A stretch of 8,433 nucleotides of DNA. Origin: Methanobacteriota archaeon (lineage in GTDB: Archaea; Methanobacteriota; Methanobacteria; Methanobacteriales; Methanobacteriaceae). The notes beneath the pieces were generated by a model. It was not told the origin of the DNA and searched no databases. It saw only the letters and a list, made by a program, of their open reading frames with translations. The stretch is taken from positions 1 through 8,433 of the forward strand of contig JAEYQZ010000091.1 in assembly GCA_023409695.1 (NCBI GenBank), in the 5' to 3' direction. How positions within the stretch are numbered: the first letter of the stretch is position 1; each line of letters starts with the position of its first letter. Shown in pieces: positions 1-7,387 of the stretch. Made by a program: the position numbers and the translations under genes.

Positions 1-1
1 G

Positions 2-640
2 AAAAATCAGGGAAACGTTAAATCAAACGGTTTCTATGTTAATTTCTATCTCTCAAAAGACAGCAGCATTACTACATCTGATATACTCATTGGACAGCGA
101 TATATCCCAATTCTCTCAGCTGGTGCAACCAATTCAACAACCAATTCATTTACACTTCCATCAGATATATCTGGAAATTATTATGTTGGAGCAATAGCTG
201 ACTCAACTAACATTGTAGCCGAAACAAATGAAATAAACAATATAAGAGTTAGTTCAAACACCATATCAATAAGTACACCTGATCTTGCAGCTACATCCAT
301 AAGTACCGGATCAATCTCATACAAAAGAGGAAGCACAATAGCAATTAAAAGCACAGTGAAAAACCAGGGAAGCGCTACATCAGGAAAATTCTATGTCAAA
401 TTCTACCTTTCCACAAACAGCAAATACACAACAAGCTCTGACGTGTATCTCGGTTATAGATCTGTCAGCTCACTTGGAGTAGGATTATCAAATAAAGCCA
501 CCAAATACCTGAAGATACCTTCAACTATGAAAAAAGGACACTACTGCTGTAAAATGGTAATTTATCCAGTAAACAGAACAGCGGACTCAAAAACATCGGA
601 TAAAGTAAGGTGCAGTCAAATATGGCTAAATATATATTAA
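2..640 (+). CDS. CARDB-repeat protein, C-terminal part (5' end outside window)
   Basis: The frame is open from base 2 to the TAA at 638-640, giving 212 residues and no start inside the window; the GTG at 356 is an internal valine codon. It contains two CARDB-type beta-sandwich repeats. The anchor KNQG occurs at residues 1-4 and again at 120-123, a period of 119 residues, and each is followed by a [G]FYV.FYLS pattern. The first repeat ends with the family's familiar G.YYVGAIAD...AETNEINN stretch. The second opens at about residue 100 with TPDLAATSIS, but its last strands have diverged and hold Cys182, Cys183 and Cys204. CARDB domains occur in secreted adhesion-like proteins of archaea and bacteria; secretion is inferred here because the N-terminus is missing. 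No C-terminal membrane anchor is visible, so the protein must be held by another part or released. The domain call is firm, the role unknown. Confidence 0.85.
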   Translation, partial: KNQGNVKSNGFYVNFYLSKDSSITTSDILIGQRYIPILSAGATNSTTNSFTLPSDISGNYYVGAIADSTNIVAETNEINNIRVSSNTISISTPDLAATSISTGSISYKRGSTIAIKSTVKNQGSATSGKFYVKFYLSTNSKYTTSSDVYLGYRSVSSLGVGLSNKATKYLKIPSTMKKGHYCCKMVIYPVNRTADSKTSDKVRCSQIWLNIY

Positions 641-642
641 AT

Positions 643-720
643 CAGAGGATTTTCTCAAGGGGTATTTACCCCTTCTAAATCCGCTGTAATATCTTAAAAT
701 ATCCATTTATCTTTTAATTT
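643..720 (+). terminator. Two-part hairpin with T-rich tail after the CARDB gene
   Basis: Three bases after the stop codon, CAG (643-645) and GGATTT (647-652) pair with AAATCC (677-682) and CTG (684-686), with one A/G mismatch. Above this, AAGGGGTA (657-664) pairs with TACCCCTT (667-674). A T-rich stretch follows at about 708-720. Position and shape suggest a transcript end or 3' stabiliser. Archaeal termination relies mainly on T-runs, so the hairpin may act more in RNA stability. Confidence 0.6.
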
Positions 721-832
721 TTAAAATAATACGTTTTAAAACCAAGTTTAAACTATTTTTAAATGCAAATATAAAAAATTAGTATCTATCCCTAAATAAA
801 TTTTAATTTTAAGCTAAAATTTTTCAGTATAA

Positions 833-858
833 TACCTATGTCTCTAAAGACATAGGTA
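833..858. repeat. Perfect 11-bp inverted repeat with 4-base loop
   Basis: TACCTATGTCT (833-843) is exactly complementary to AGACATAGGTA (848-858) around the loop CTAA. A perfect 11-bp hairpin is unlikely by chance in this short region. On either strand it could be a transcript-end hairpin. Neither side has a long T-run, although the minus-strand side is followed about 10 bases later by a short T4 run. It could also be a subterminal hairpin of a lost insertion element, but no matching partner or transposase gene is seen. Confidence 0.6.
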
Positions 859-970
859 AATTACTTAATTAATGGCCATCCACTCAATCTTCCCAAAATG
901 AGAGTGGCAATTCATCCTTTTTTATAACTTGTTAATAAGCTTTTCGGTGAAATTACACTTTAATAATAAT

Positions 971-1016
971 TGACGCCCCATTTGAGAGTTCAAACAAGAG
1001 GGTGATCGGGGCGCCA
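971..1016 (-). ncRNA. Putative small structured RNA, element 1
   Basis: CGCCCC (974-979) pairs with GGGGCG (1008-1013), extended past one mismatch by 971-972 with 1015-1016. Inside, TTTGA (981-985) pairs with TCAAA (990-994). That leaves 995-1007 unpaired. I favour the minus strand because TTTATATA (1042 down to 1035) lies about 24 bases before G1015, where an RNA starting GGCGCCCC would begin right at the outer helix, with an ATG box-B-like start. On that strand the unpaired stretch contains GATCACC (1007 to 1001), identical to part of the archaeal 16S 3' tail. On the plus strand the same bases read as the ribosome-binding-site-like GGTGATC. No strong T-run follows on the minus side. It matches no RNA family I know. 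The fold is read directly from the sequence; that it is a gene is inferred. Confidence 0.35.
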
Positions 1017-1034
1017 TAATTAGTATAATAATAT

Positions 1035-1044
1035 TATATAAAAA
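1035..1044 (-). promoter_or_regulatory. Possible minus-strand promoter of element 1, overlapping a T-run
   Basis: On the minus strand the bases read TTTTTATATA. The last eight, TTTATATA (1042 to 1035), match the classic methanogen box A. The expected start is about G1015, preceded by AT, as in box B, and is the first base of element 1's outer helix. The T5 run (1044-1040) may also end the element 2 transcript. Confidence 0.35.
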
Positions 1045-1126
1045 TTAGTAGGTGTAACATCCCCCCGGAGGCGATACGATCAGTATTAAAAATAGTATCG
1101 TTGTAATAGGGGATGCACTACTAGTT
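1043..1126 (-). ncRNA. Putative small structured RNA, element 2
   Basis: The outer helix runs in three parts: 1043-1050 with 1119-1126 (8 bp, one G-T), GTG (1052-1054) with CAC (1116-1118), then a 3-base bulge, then CATCCCC (1058-1064) with GGGGATG (1109-1115). An inner hairpin pairs CGATAC (1072-1077) with GTATCG (1095-1100), topped by TATT/AATA. The internal loop holds CCGGAGG (1065-1071) opposite 1101-1108. On the minus strand, a TATA-like box (1145 to 1138) lies about 25 bases before TGC at 1117-1115, so the RNA would start in the GTG/CAC helix and run about 75-80 bases to a T5 run at 1044-1040 that follows the last helix directly. The minus-strand loop reads CCTCCGG, close to the 16S 3' tail. 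Plus-strand transcription is possible but its promoter spacing is worse. No known family is recognised. Confidence 0.4.
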
Positions 1127-1137
1127 AAGGTTAAAGG

Positions 1138-1150
1138 TATTTATATCTTT
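1138..1150 (-). promoter_or_regulatory. Possible minus-strand promoter of element 2
   Basis: Read on the minus strand, an A-rich stretch (AAAGA) leads into TATAAATA (1145 to 1138), resembling an archaeal BRE/TATA pair. The expected start, about 25 bases on, falls at 1116-1118, where the sequence is GTGC and the outer helix of element 2 begins. AT-rich DNA yields such boxes by chance, so the spacing is the main support. Confidence 0.35.
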
Positions 1151-1193
1151 TTCTATTACACAAAAAATAGCATTACCTAAAAAAATATGCGTT

Positions 1194-1208
1194 AACTTTT
1201 AAATATTT
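1194..1208 (+). promoter_or_regulatory. Likely archaeal TATA promoter of ileS
   Basis: The bases AACTTTTAAATATTT include a TATA-like core TTTTAAATA (1197-1205). The start would be expected near 1226-1230, giving a leader of about 95 bases before the ileS start at 1325. A second TATA-like run, at about 1299-1308, sits too close to the start codon to give a leader including the ribosome binding site, so I prefer this one. Confidence 0.45.
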
Positions 1209-1312
1209 GCGAATCAGATATAGATCAAGAATAAATTAATGAAAAAAATGTAAGAGATTACAGAAATTTTTACAGAAAAGCTGATTCTTATATTTAATTT
1301 ATAAATACCGTA

Positions 1313-1317
1313 AGGAG
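1313..1317 (+). promoter_or_regulatory. Ribosome binding site that decides the ileS start
   Basis: AGGAG matches the complement of the 16S 3' tail. It leaves 7 bases before the ATG at 1325 but only 1 base before the ATG at 1319. The spacing therefore favours 1325. Confidence 0.7.
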
Positions 1318-1324
1318 AATGAAA

Positions 1325-4300
1325 ATGCCAATAAAAGAGGCCAAGAGATCATACGATACAAAGCTTATAGAAAAAGATATTCAAAAGTTTTGGAATGAAA
1401 ACAGCATATATCAAAAAACGGACAAATTAAGAGAGAATAGCCCTAAATTTTCATTTTTAGACGGCCCTCCTTATTGTAGTGGTAAAATACACCTGGGAAC
1501 TGCATGGAATAAGACTATAAAAGATACTTTTTTACGCTTTAAAAGCATGTCCGGCTTTAACCTGCGGAGACAAGCGGGATGGGATACTCACGGGCTCCCC
1601 ATAGAACATAAAGTAGAAGGATTACTCGGTTTAAAAAGTAAAAAAGAAATTGAAAGTAAAATAGGAATTGCCAACTTTGTAGAAAAGTGTAAAGAATTTG
1701 CAATCGAAAATAAAGCCCTCATGACGGAACAATTTAAAATGCTGGGCATATGGATGGACTGGGATAATCCTTATGTTACTTTTGATACTAAATACATGGA
1801 ATCCTGCTGGTGGACCTTAAAGAAAGCAAATGAAAAAGACCTTCTTATAAACGACCTCAGGGTTATAACATGGTGCCCCCGATGTGAAACAGCACTCGCA
1901 CTTGCAGAAATCGATTATGAAAATAAAGAAGACCCTTCTATTTATGTTAAATTTCCATTAAAAGAGTCTGAAAACGGTAATGAATACGTTCTTGTATGGA
2001 CAACAACACCCTGGACTCTCCCTGCTAACATGGCAATATGTGTACATCCTGATTTTGATTATGCTTACGTTAATGTTAATGGTGAAGTTTATATAATGGC
2101 AGAAGCCCTTGTTAGCTCCCTATTTGAAGATCAAGATTACGAAATTACTAAAACTGTAAAAGGCAGCGAACTTGTAAATATTGAATATCAACACCCCCTT
2201 GTAGAAGAAATACCCGTTCAAAAAGAATTTGAACATAAAATATTACCTGGAGAACATGTAACCCTAACAGAAGGTACAGGATGTGTTCATACAGCTCCAG
2301 GTCACGGTCCAGACGATTTTGATATTGGTAAAAAATATGGTTTACCAATATTCTGCCCAGTAGATGAAGCAGGACTATTTAAAAAAGAAGCTGGAAAATA
2401 TGAAGGTGAATTTGTAAAAGAAGCTGATCCTTACATCATAACAGATTTAGATGTACACGGTTTCCTTTTTAAAGAAGGCGTAATTGATCACAGATATGGA
2501 TTCTGCTGGAGATGTAAAACTCCTATTATATACCTTGCAACACAGCAGTGGTTCCTTAAAGTTACAGACATTAAAGACAAAATGTTATCCGAGTTAGACC
2601 ATGTTGAATGGGTTCCAGAATGGGCTGGTGAAAGCAGGTTCCGTAACTGGGTCGAAAATGCAAGAGACTGGACAATATCAAGACAAAGATACTGGGGAAT
2701 TCCAATTCCAATCTGGAGATGTGATGACTGCGGAGAAATAACCGTTATAGGGTCCATTGACGAGTTAAAAGAGAAAACTGTTAAAGGAACTCTTGAAGGA
2801 GATTTTATACACAGACCGTATGTTGATGAAATTACAATCCAGTGTGAATGCGGAGGAGACATGAACCGTGTCCCTGACGTTTTAGATGTGTGGATAGACT
2901 CAGGAGTAGCAGGATGGGCAGCTCTGCATTATCCAGAAGAAAAAGAAATGTTTGATGAATGGTTCCCTTATGATTTCATAACAGAAGGACATGATCAAAC
3001 TAGAGGATGGTTCTATTCACAATTAGGATGCGGTGTAATATCCTTTGATAAAGCACCATATAAAAAAGTTTTAATGCACGGATTTACCCTCGACGAAGAG
3101 GGAAGAAAGATGAGTAAATCCCTTGGAAATGTAGTTGCACCAGAAGAAGTCATTGAACAGTATGGGGCAGATATATTAAGATTTTATCTACTCTGGGGAA
3201 ATAAACCATGGGAAGACCTGAAATTTACATGGGATGAAATTAAAAACGTCCAGAAAATGTTCAATATCCTCTGGAACGTTTACGTATTTTCAACTACCTA
3301 CATGGCAATAGACAATTTCAACCCAACACTGTACACTGAAAAAGATCTTAAATTAAGAGATGAGGACAGATGGATAACTTCACGTGCTAATTCTCTTGCA
3401 AAAGAAGTAACAGAAGCTTTAGATTCTTTATATCTCCATAAAGCTACAAGAGCTATAAATCATTTCATACTTGAAGATTTAAGCAGATGGTATGTTAGAC
3501 TCATAAGAGGACGTACATGGGTTGAAAAAGAAGATCCTGATAAATTAGGAGCCTACTTTACACTATACAACGCCTTAAAACTTCTAATTAAAACAATGGC
3601 CCCAATAACTCCCCACATTACTGAAGAAATTTATCAGAATCTTGTAAAAGGAGTTGAAGAAGATGCCCTTGAAAGTATACATATGGAAGACTGGGAATTC
3701 AATGAAGATCTGATTAATACAGAATTAGAAGAAAACATGGATATCGTCAGAGATATCATCGAAGCATGTGCAAGGGGAAGAGATGTTGCAAGATACAAAC
3801 TTAGATGGCCAGTAAGTGAAATTGTAGTTGTTTCTGAGGATAAAAAAGTTTTAAGCGCAGTTGAATCCCTTAAAGCTGTCATAATGGAACAGGCCAATAC
3901 AAAAGAGATCATAGCAACAGATGAATTTGAAAACCTCAAAATAATTGCAAAGCCTAATTTAAAGACCCTTGGACCAAGACTCCGGGGCGATGCACCAAAA
4001 GTAATGAAACATCTTACAGAAGCAGACGGATCAGAGATAAAAGCAGTTTTAGATGCTGAAGGAAGTTATTCTGTTGAAGTTGATGACAGAACCATAGAAC
4101 TTGGCGTTGACGACATTTTATTTGAAACTGAACTTCCAGAGAATCTTGTAAGTGCTGATTTCGATTCTGGAAATGTATTCATAAACACAGAAGTTACAGA
4201 AGAAATATTATCAGAAGCAATGTCTAGAGAGCTCATAAGAAGAGTTCAAGATATGCGAAAAGACCTTGACTTAGATGTTGAAGCCAATATTCAGGTATTT

Positions 4301-4465
4301 GTAGAATGTGATGAAGGCTTCAAAGAATTAATTAAACCATTCTTTGACTTTATCTCCAATGAAGTACGTGCTGAAAAACTGAGTTTTGAAGCGCAGGAAG
4401 GAGATTATACAAAGGAATGGAAGATTGAGGATGAAAACCTTAAAATTACCATTAAAAAAACATGA
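1325..4465 (+). CDS. ileS: Isoleucyl-tRNA synthetase, archaeal/eukaryotic type
   Basis: This cytoplasmic class I enzyme joins isoleucine to tRNA-Ile using ATP and hydrolyses mischarged valine. The protein has 1046 residues, usual for the archaeal type. The HIGH signature appears as HLGT (56-59) after PPYCSGKI, and KMSKS is intact (595-599), so both ATP-site motifs are present. The editing (CP1) domain has its threonine-rich [10 protein letters not shown] (226-235) and [16 protein letters not shown] (317-332), so proofreading should work. DVWIDSG (521-527) is the usual class Ia catalytic-core stretch. Cysteine pairs WCPRC (C184/C187), CWRC (C394/C397) and C466/C469 with C507/C509 look like zinc ligands. 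The region after about residue 650 is the helical anticodon-binding part plus the archaeal C-terminal extension. I chose the ATG at 1325, not 1319, for ribosome-binding-site spacing; the two extra residues would be MK. purL follows 67 bases later on the same strand, an adjacency I recall from Methanothermobacter. No damage is seen. Confidence 0.97.
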   Translation: MPIKEAKRSYDTKLIEKDIQKFWNENSIYQKTDKLRENSPKFSFLDGPPYCSGKIHLGTAWNKTIKDTFLRFKSMSGFNLRRQAGWDTHGLPIEHKVEGLLGLKSKKEIESKIGIANFVEKCKEFAIENKALMTEQFKMLGIWMDWDNPYVTFDTKYMESCWWTLKKANEKDLLINDLRVITWCPRCETALALAEIDYENKEDPSIYVKFPLKESENGNEYVLVWTTTPWTLPANMAICVHPDFDYAYVNVNGEVYIMAEALVSSLFEDQDYEITKTVKGSELVNIEYQHPLVEEIPVQKEFEHKILPGEHVTLTEGTGCVHTAPGHGPDDFDIGKKYGLPIFCPVDEAGLFKKEAGKYEGEFVKEADPYIITDLDVHGFLFKEGVIDHRYGFCWRCKTPIIYLATQQWFLKVTDIKDKMLSELDHVEWVPEWAGESRFRNWVENARDWTISRQRYWGIPIPIWRCDDCGEITVIGSIDELKEKTVKGTLEGDFIHRPYVDEITIQCECGGDMNRVPDVLDVWIDSGVAGWAALHYPEEKEMFDEWFPYDFITEGHDQTRGWFYSQLGCGVISFDKAPYKKVLMHGFTLDEEGRKMSKSLGNVVAPEEVIEQYGADILRFYLLWGNKPWEDLKFTWDEIKNVQKMFNILWNVYVFSTTYMAIDNFNPTLYTEKDLKLRDEDRWITSRANSLAKEVTEALDSLYLHKATRAINHFILEDLSRWYVRLIRGRTWVEKEDPDKLGAYFTLYNALKLLIKTMAPITPHITEEIYQNLVKGVEEDALESIHMEDWEFNEDLINTELEENMDIVRDIIEACARGRDVARYKLRWPVSEIVVVSEDKKVLSAVESLKAVIMEQANTKEIIATDEFENLKIIAKPNLKTLGPRLRGDAPKVMKHLTEADGSEIKAVLDAEGSYSVEVDDRTIELGVDDILFETELPENLVSADFDSGNVFINTEVTEEILSEAMSRELIRRVQDMRKDLDLDVEANIQVFVECDEGFKELIKPFFDFISNEVRAEKLSFEAQEGDYTKEWKIEDENLKITIKKT

Positions 4466-4478
4466 GGTTAAAACCTCA
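4463..4478 (+). other. Small hairpin overlapping the ileS stop codon
   Basis: TGAGGTT (4463-4469) pairs with AACCTCA (4472-4478). The formal loop is only two bases, so in practice five or six pairs form. The first three bases are the ileS stop codon. No T-run follows, so it is not a clear terminator; it may be an mRNA processing or stability element between ileS and purL. Confidence 0.4.
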
Positions 4479-4503
4479 AATAACTCTTAAAAATACACAA
4501 TAA

Positions 4504-4511
4504 TTTAAATA
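4504..4511 (+). promoter_or_regulatory. Possible weak internal promoter ahead of purL
   Basis: TTTAAATA is a plausible TATA box. Its centre is about 25 bases before the purL ATG, so a transcript from it would be nearly leaderless and would lose the ribosome binding site at 4525-4529. It could let purL be expressed apart from ileS, but may be chance in AT-rich DNA. Confidence 0.25.
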
Positions 4512-4532
4512 TACTAACTGCAGCGTGATATC

Positions 4533-6710
4533 ATGACCCTAACAGATTCAGAATGTAAATTTGTAAAAAAAGAACTTGGGCGAGACCCTAACTCATTAGA
4601 GTATGGCATGCTTGATATAATGTTTTCAGAGCACTGCTCCTATAAAAGCAGCCGCCCTATTTTAAGATTATTCCCAAACGAAGGTAAACGCGTGATCCTT
4701 GGTCCTGGAGACGATGCGGGAATTGTTGAACTAACAGATGAACTAGCACTTGTTATTGGAATGGAAAGCCACAACCACCCGTCAGCAATTGAGCCCTATG
4801 GGGGTGCCGGAACAGGTATTGGAGGCATAATTAGAGATATTATTTCTATGGGTGCCAAGCCAATTGCATTACTTGATTCATTAAGGTTTGGACCTCTGGA
4901 AGACCAAAAATCAAGGTACATATTTGAATATGTAGTAAAAGGAATTTCAGACTATGGAAATAGAGTAGGGATCCCAACCGTTGGTGGAGAAATCGAATTT
5001 GATGATAATTTCAAATTTAACCCACTTGTAAATGTTATCTGTGCAGGGCTTGTTAAAAAAAGCGATATTGTACTGGGTTCTGCCCCTAATGTAGGTGATA
5101 TCTTTGTTCTTATGGGAGGTACCACCGGAAGAGATGGAATCCACGGTGTGACATTTGCATCTGAAGAGCTTACAACCGAATCTGAACTTGAAAGCAGGCC
5201 TGCAGTCCAGGTAGGGGATCCTTTCACTAAGAAAATGGTTATGGAAGCTACATTTGAAGCACTGGATAAAATTGACGTGGTCGGACTTAAAGATTTAGGT
5301 GGCGGAGGTCTAACATGCTGTGTTTCAGAGATGGCTGCTAAAGGCGGTAACGGGGCTGAAGTAGAACTTACAACAATTCCACTTAGAGAAGAAGGAATGA
5401 CACCATATGAAATAATGCTTTCCGAGTCTCAGGAAAGAATGGTTTTTGTTGTAAACCCTAAAGATGTGGACGCATTAATGGAAATATTCAATAAATATGA
5501 ACTTCCAGCAGCAGTTATCGGTAAAGTCACAGATACCGGAAGGTTAGTTTTGAAGAAAGAAAGCAAAATTATAGCAGATGTTCAAACAGAACTTCTCTCA
5601 GATCCTCCAGTTGTTGACAGGGAATCATGTAATCCTTCCGAAGATGGATGTGGAGCATCTGAAACCGCTGAATATCAAGAGGTAGAAGATATCAATCCTC
5701 AGGAAGCTCTTCTCAGACTTCTCTCTTCACAGAACATCGCAAGCAAAAGCTGGGTTTACAGGCAGTACGATCATGAAGTACAGATAAGAACTGTTATTAA
5801 ACCCGGGGATGATGCGGCGGTTCTTAGAATTGATGATGAAAAAGCCATCGCACTAACATCAGACTGTAACAGCATACACACCAAGCTTGATCCATACCAT
5901 GGAGGAGCTGGAGCAATTGCAGAAGCCATAAGGAACGTTGTTTCAATGGGTGCTGAACCTGTATGTGTTGTTGACTGTCTGAACTTTGGAAATCCTGAAA
6001 AACCAGATGTTTTCTGGCAGTTTAAAGAATGTATTAAAGGGATGTCAGATATTGCGAATAAATTTGAAACCCCTGTAATAAGTGGTAATGTAAGTTTCTA
6101 TAATGAAACAGAAGGAATAACTGTAAATCCTTCCCCAGTTGTTGGTGTTGCAGGACTAATGGATATAAAAGACATTAGAACTATGGATTTCAAAAACGAA
6201 GAAGATAAAATCATATTAATCGGTGAAACTTATCCTGAGCTTGATGGTTCCCAGTACCATAAAGAAATCTTTGATGTTGTCCAGGGAAAATCTCCAAAGG
6301 TGAATATGGATACAGAGCTTGAATCTGCAGAGGCAGTTCTAAAAATAATCCGTGAAGATGAAAATGATGCGGTAACAGCGGTTCATGATTGTTCATCTGG
6401 AGGAATAGTCGTTGCAGTTGCTGAAATGGCAATTTCCGGTGATCTTGGAGCAACTGTAGACATTTCAAAAGTGCCCAAAGATAATAATATGAGCGATGCT
6501 GAAACACTATTTTCAGAGTCAAATGCAAGATTCATTGTTACAGTTAAAAGTGAATATGCAGATGAGATATTAAATAAAATAGATGCTCCCGCAGCAGTTA
6601 TTGGAGAAGTTGGAGGTAAAACTCTAACTATTAACCAGAATCTGATAAATGTAGATATTGAAAAGCTCAAAGAATCATATTATGGAGTAATAGAAAAATT
6701 CATGGCTTAA
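4533..6710 (+). CDS. purL: Phosphoribosylformylglycinamidine synthase, large subunit PurL (small type)
   Basis: This enzyme catalyses the fourth step of de novo IMP synthesis: FGAR plus ATP and glutamine-derived ammonia gives FGAM. At 725 residues it is the small PurL, which needs separate PurS and the glutaminase PurQ; neither is in the window, and there is no glutaminase domain. Two homologous halves are visible. The first has SEHCSYKSS (32-40, catalytic-site His34), PGDDA (58-62), GMESHNHPS (76-84) and a KDLGGGGL loop (D254 onward). The second repeats PGDDAA and has DPYHGGAGA around His456, [10 protein letters not shown] and [11 protein letters not shown]. These are the expected nucleotide-, metal- and substrate-binding loops, all intact. 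The ATG is preceded by GTGAT (4525-4529), matching the 16S tail complement with three bases between, which supports the start. It sits between ileS and a membrane kinase gene (35 bases downstream) and is probably co-transcribed with one or both. Confidence 0.97.
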   Translation: MTLTDSECKFVKKELGRDPNSLEYGMLDIMFSEHCSYKSSRPILRLFPNEGKRVILGPGDDAGIVELTDELALVIGMESHNHPSAIEPYGGAGTGIGGIIRDIISMGAKPIALLDSLRFGPLEDQKSRYIFEYVVKGISDYGNRVGIPTVGGEIEFDDNFKFNPLVNVICAGLVKKSDIVLGSAPNVGDIFVLMGGTTGRDGIHGVTFASEELTTESELESRPAVQVGDPFTKKMVMEATFEALDKIDVVGLKDLGGGGLTCCVSEMAAKGGNGAEVELTTIPLREEGMTPYEIMLSESQERMVFVVNPKDVDALMEIFNKYELPAAVIGKVTDTGRLVLKKESKIIADVQTELLSDPPVVDRESCNPSEDGCGASETAEYQEVEDINPQEALLRLLSSQNIASKSWVYRQYDHEVQIRTVIKPGDDAAVLRIDDEKAIALTSDCNSIHTKLDPYHGGAGAIAEAIRNVVSMGAEPVCVVDCLNFGNPEKPDVFWQFKECIKGMSDIANKFETPVISGNVSFYNETEGITVNPSPVVGVAGLMDIKDIRTMDFKNEEDKIILIGETYPELDGSQYHKEIFDVVQGKSPKVNMDTELESAEAVLKIIREDENDAVTAVHDCSSGGIVVAVAEMAISGDLGATVDISKVPKDNNMSDAETLFSESNARFIVTVKSEYADEILNKIDAPAAVIGEVGGKTLTINQNLINVDIEKLKESYYGVIEKFMA

Positions 6711-6745
6711 TTTAAGCATGATATAAAATTTTATGGCCTGATGAT

Positions 6746-7306
6746 ATGGAAAAAGAGAACTTCAGACAGTTAATTCATGCATCAGGTATTTTTATTGTTT
6801 TTGTAAATATTTTTTTAAGTCCCATTATTGCCATACTCACATGTATAGCAATTGTACTTATTGTAGAAGCTATTTTTAGAATCGATGAAAATAGAAAAGT
6901 ATTCTTCTTTTCTTTTATTTTAAGAAAATGCAAACGAAAAGATGATGAACGCGGTTTTGTCTATTTCTTTATTGGAATTATACTGACACTTTATTTATTT
7001 AAATTTAACATAGCCATTGCCAATGCTGCAATACTGATTTTCTTACTGGGAGATTCTGCATCCACCATATTTGGAAAAAAATTTGGAAAAAAACCATTGC
7101 CCTTCAATGAAAGAAAAACTTTAGTGGGGACCTCTGCGTTTTTTATTGTTGCACTGATTGGGGCATTAACCCAACTTCCACTAATTCCGGCACTAGTCGG
7201 GGCTTTATGTGGGGCAATAACTGAAGCATACAGTCCCATAGATGATAATATTCCAATTCCAGTAATAGCAGGTATTGCAATGAGTTTAGTAGTATACCTT
7301 ATATAA
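6746..7306 (+). CDS. CTP-dependent dolichol/diacylglycerol/phytol kinase family membrane protein
   Basis: This 186-residue protein has about six hydrophobic segments (roughly 13-44 as two, 71-85, 87-102, 128-158 as one or two, 170-186). It carries the signatures of the SEC59/DGK1/VTE5 family (COG0170): an early RQLIHASG (7-14) corresponding to the family's R-K-x-x-H start, GDSASTIFGKKFGKKP (102-117), ERKTLVGT (122-129) and a closing EAYSPIDDNIPIP (160-172). Studied members move phosphate from CTP to a lipid alcohol (dolichol, diacylglycerol or phytol) on the membrane's cytoplasmic side. In a methanogen the substrate is likely a polyprenol/dolichol for glycan carriers, or an isoprenoid alcohol from lipid salvage; the sequence does not say which. 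The family motif usually has Glu where this protein has Val127, which may affect specificity. The ATG at 6746 follows a weak TGATGAT ribosome binding site. It lies 35 bases after purL and 78 before an unknown membrane protein. Confidence 0.82.
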   Translation: MEKENFRQLIHASGIFIVFVNIFLSPIIAILTCIAIVLIVEAIFRIDENRKVFFFSFILRKCKRKDDERGFVYFFIGIILTLYLFKFNIAIANAAILIFLLGDSASTIFGKKFGKKPLPFNERKTLVGTSAFFIVALIGALTQLPLIPALVGALCGAITEAYSPIDDNIPIPVIAGIAMSLVVYLI

Positions 7307-7375
7307 TAAAAATATGAAACAATTAATTTCAATAGGGAAGTAATCCTGACACACAATGACTAATTAAATTAAGCC

Positions 7376-7387
7376 GGTGAAATATTG
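7376..7387 (+). promoter_or_regulatory. Ribosome binding site supporting a TTG start
   Basis: GGTGA (7376-7380) matches the complement of the 16S 3' tail and lies four bases before TTG at 7385-7387. The next in-frame ATG (codon 13) has no such site, and starting there would cut into the first membrane segment. The TTG start is therefore preferred. Confidence 0.7.

Larger units (their letters stand above)
641..1318. other. Long intergenic region without a convincing protein gene
   Basis: These 678 bases contain the hairpin terminator of the CARDB gene, a perfect 11-bp inverted repeat (833-858), two GC-rich foldable elements (971-1016 and 1043-1126), and the ileS promoter and leader (about 1194-1318). 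Between them the DNA is very AT-rich. Very short open frames exist, such as a 16-codon one on the minus strand from the ATG at 915-913, but none has convincing coding character. I see no tRNA, no C/D or H/ACA guide RNA that meets its motif rules, and no CRISPR repeats. Confidence 0.7.

Noticed and set aside
356..640. A separate 94-residue gene starting at GTG 356
   Set aside because: The frame is open back to the window edge and the upstream part encodes another copy of the same repeat, so 356 is internal.
833..858. IS200/IS605-type end hairpin of an insertion element
   Set aside because: No second end, target site or transposase gene is visible, so only the inverted repeat itself is reported.
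1043..1126. H/ACA guide RNA or kink-turn riboswitch
   Set aside because: The internal loop resembles a guide pocket, but there is no ACA box at the required distance and the bulges lack the GA/AG pairs of a kink-turn.
1043..1126. Leader riboswitch or T-box controlling ileS
   Set aside because: T-boxes are not known in archaea, the element lies about 200 bases ahead of the gene and upstream of the likely ileS promoter, and no known riboswitch consensus fits.
1239..1253. Four-codon upstream frame (ATG AAA AAA ATG TAA) in the ileS leader as a leader peptide
   Set aside because: It has no ribosome binding site and no isoleucine codons, and such frames are common in A-rich leaders.
1319..1324. 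ATG at 1319 as the ileS start
   Set aside because: Only one base separates it from AGGAG; the ATG at 1325 has normal spacing.
2488..2862. Minus-strand frame of 124 codons inside ileS
   Set aside because: It is antisense to conserved synthetase sequence, has low-complexity composition and no ribosome binding site. The same holds for the other antisense frames within ileS, purL and the membrane genes.
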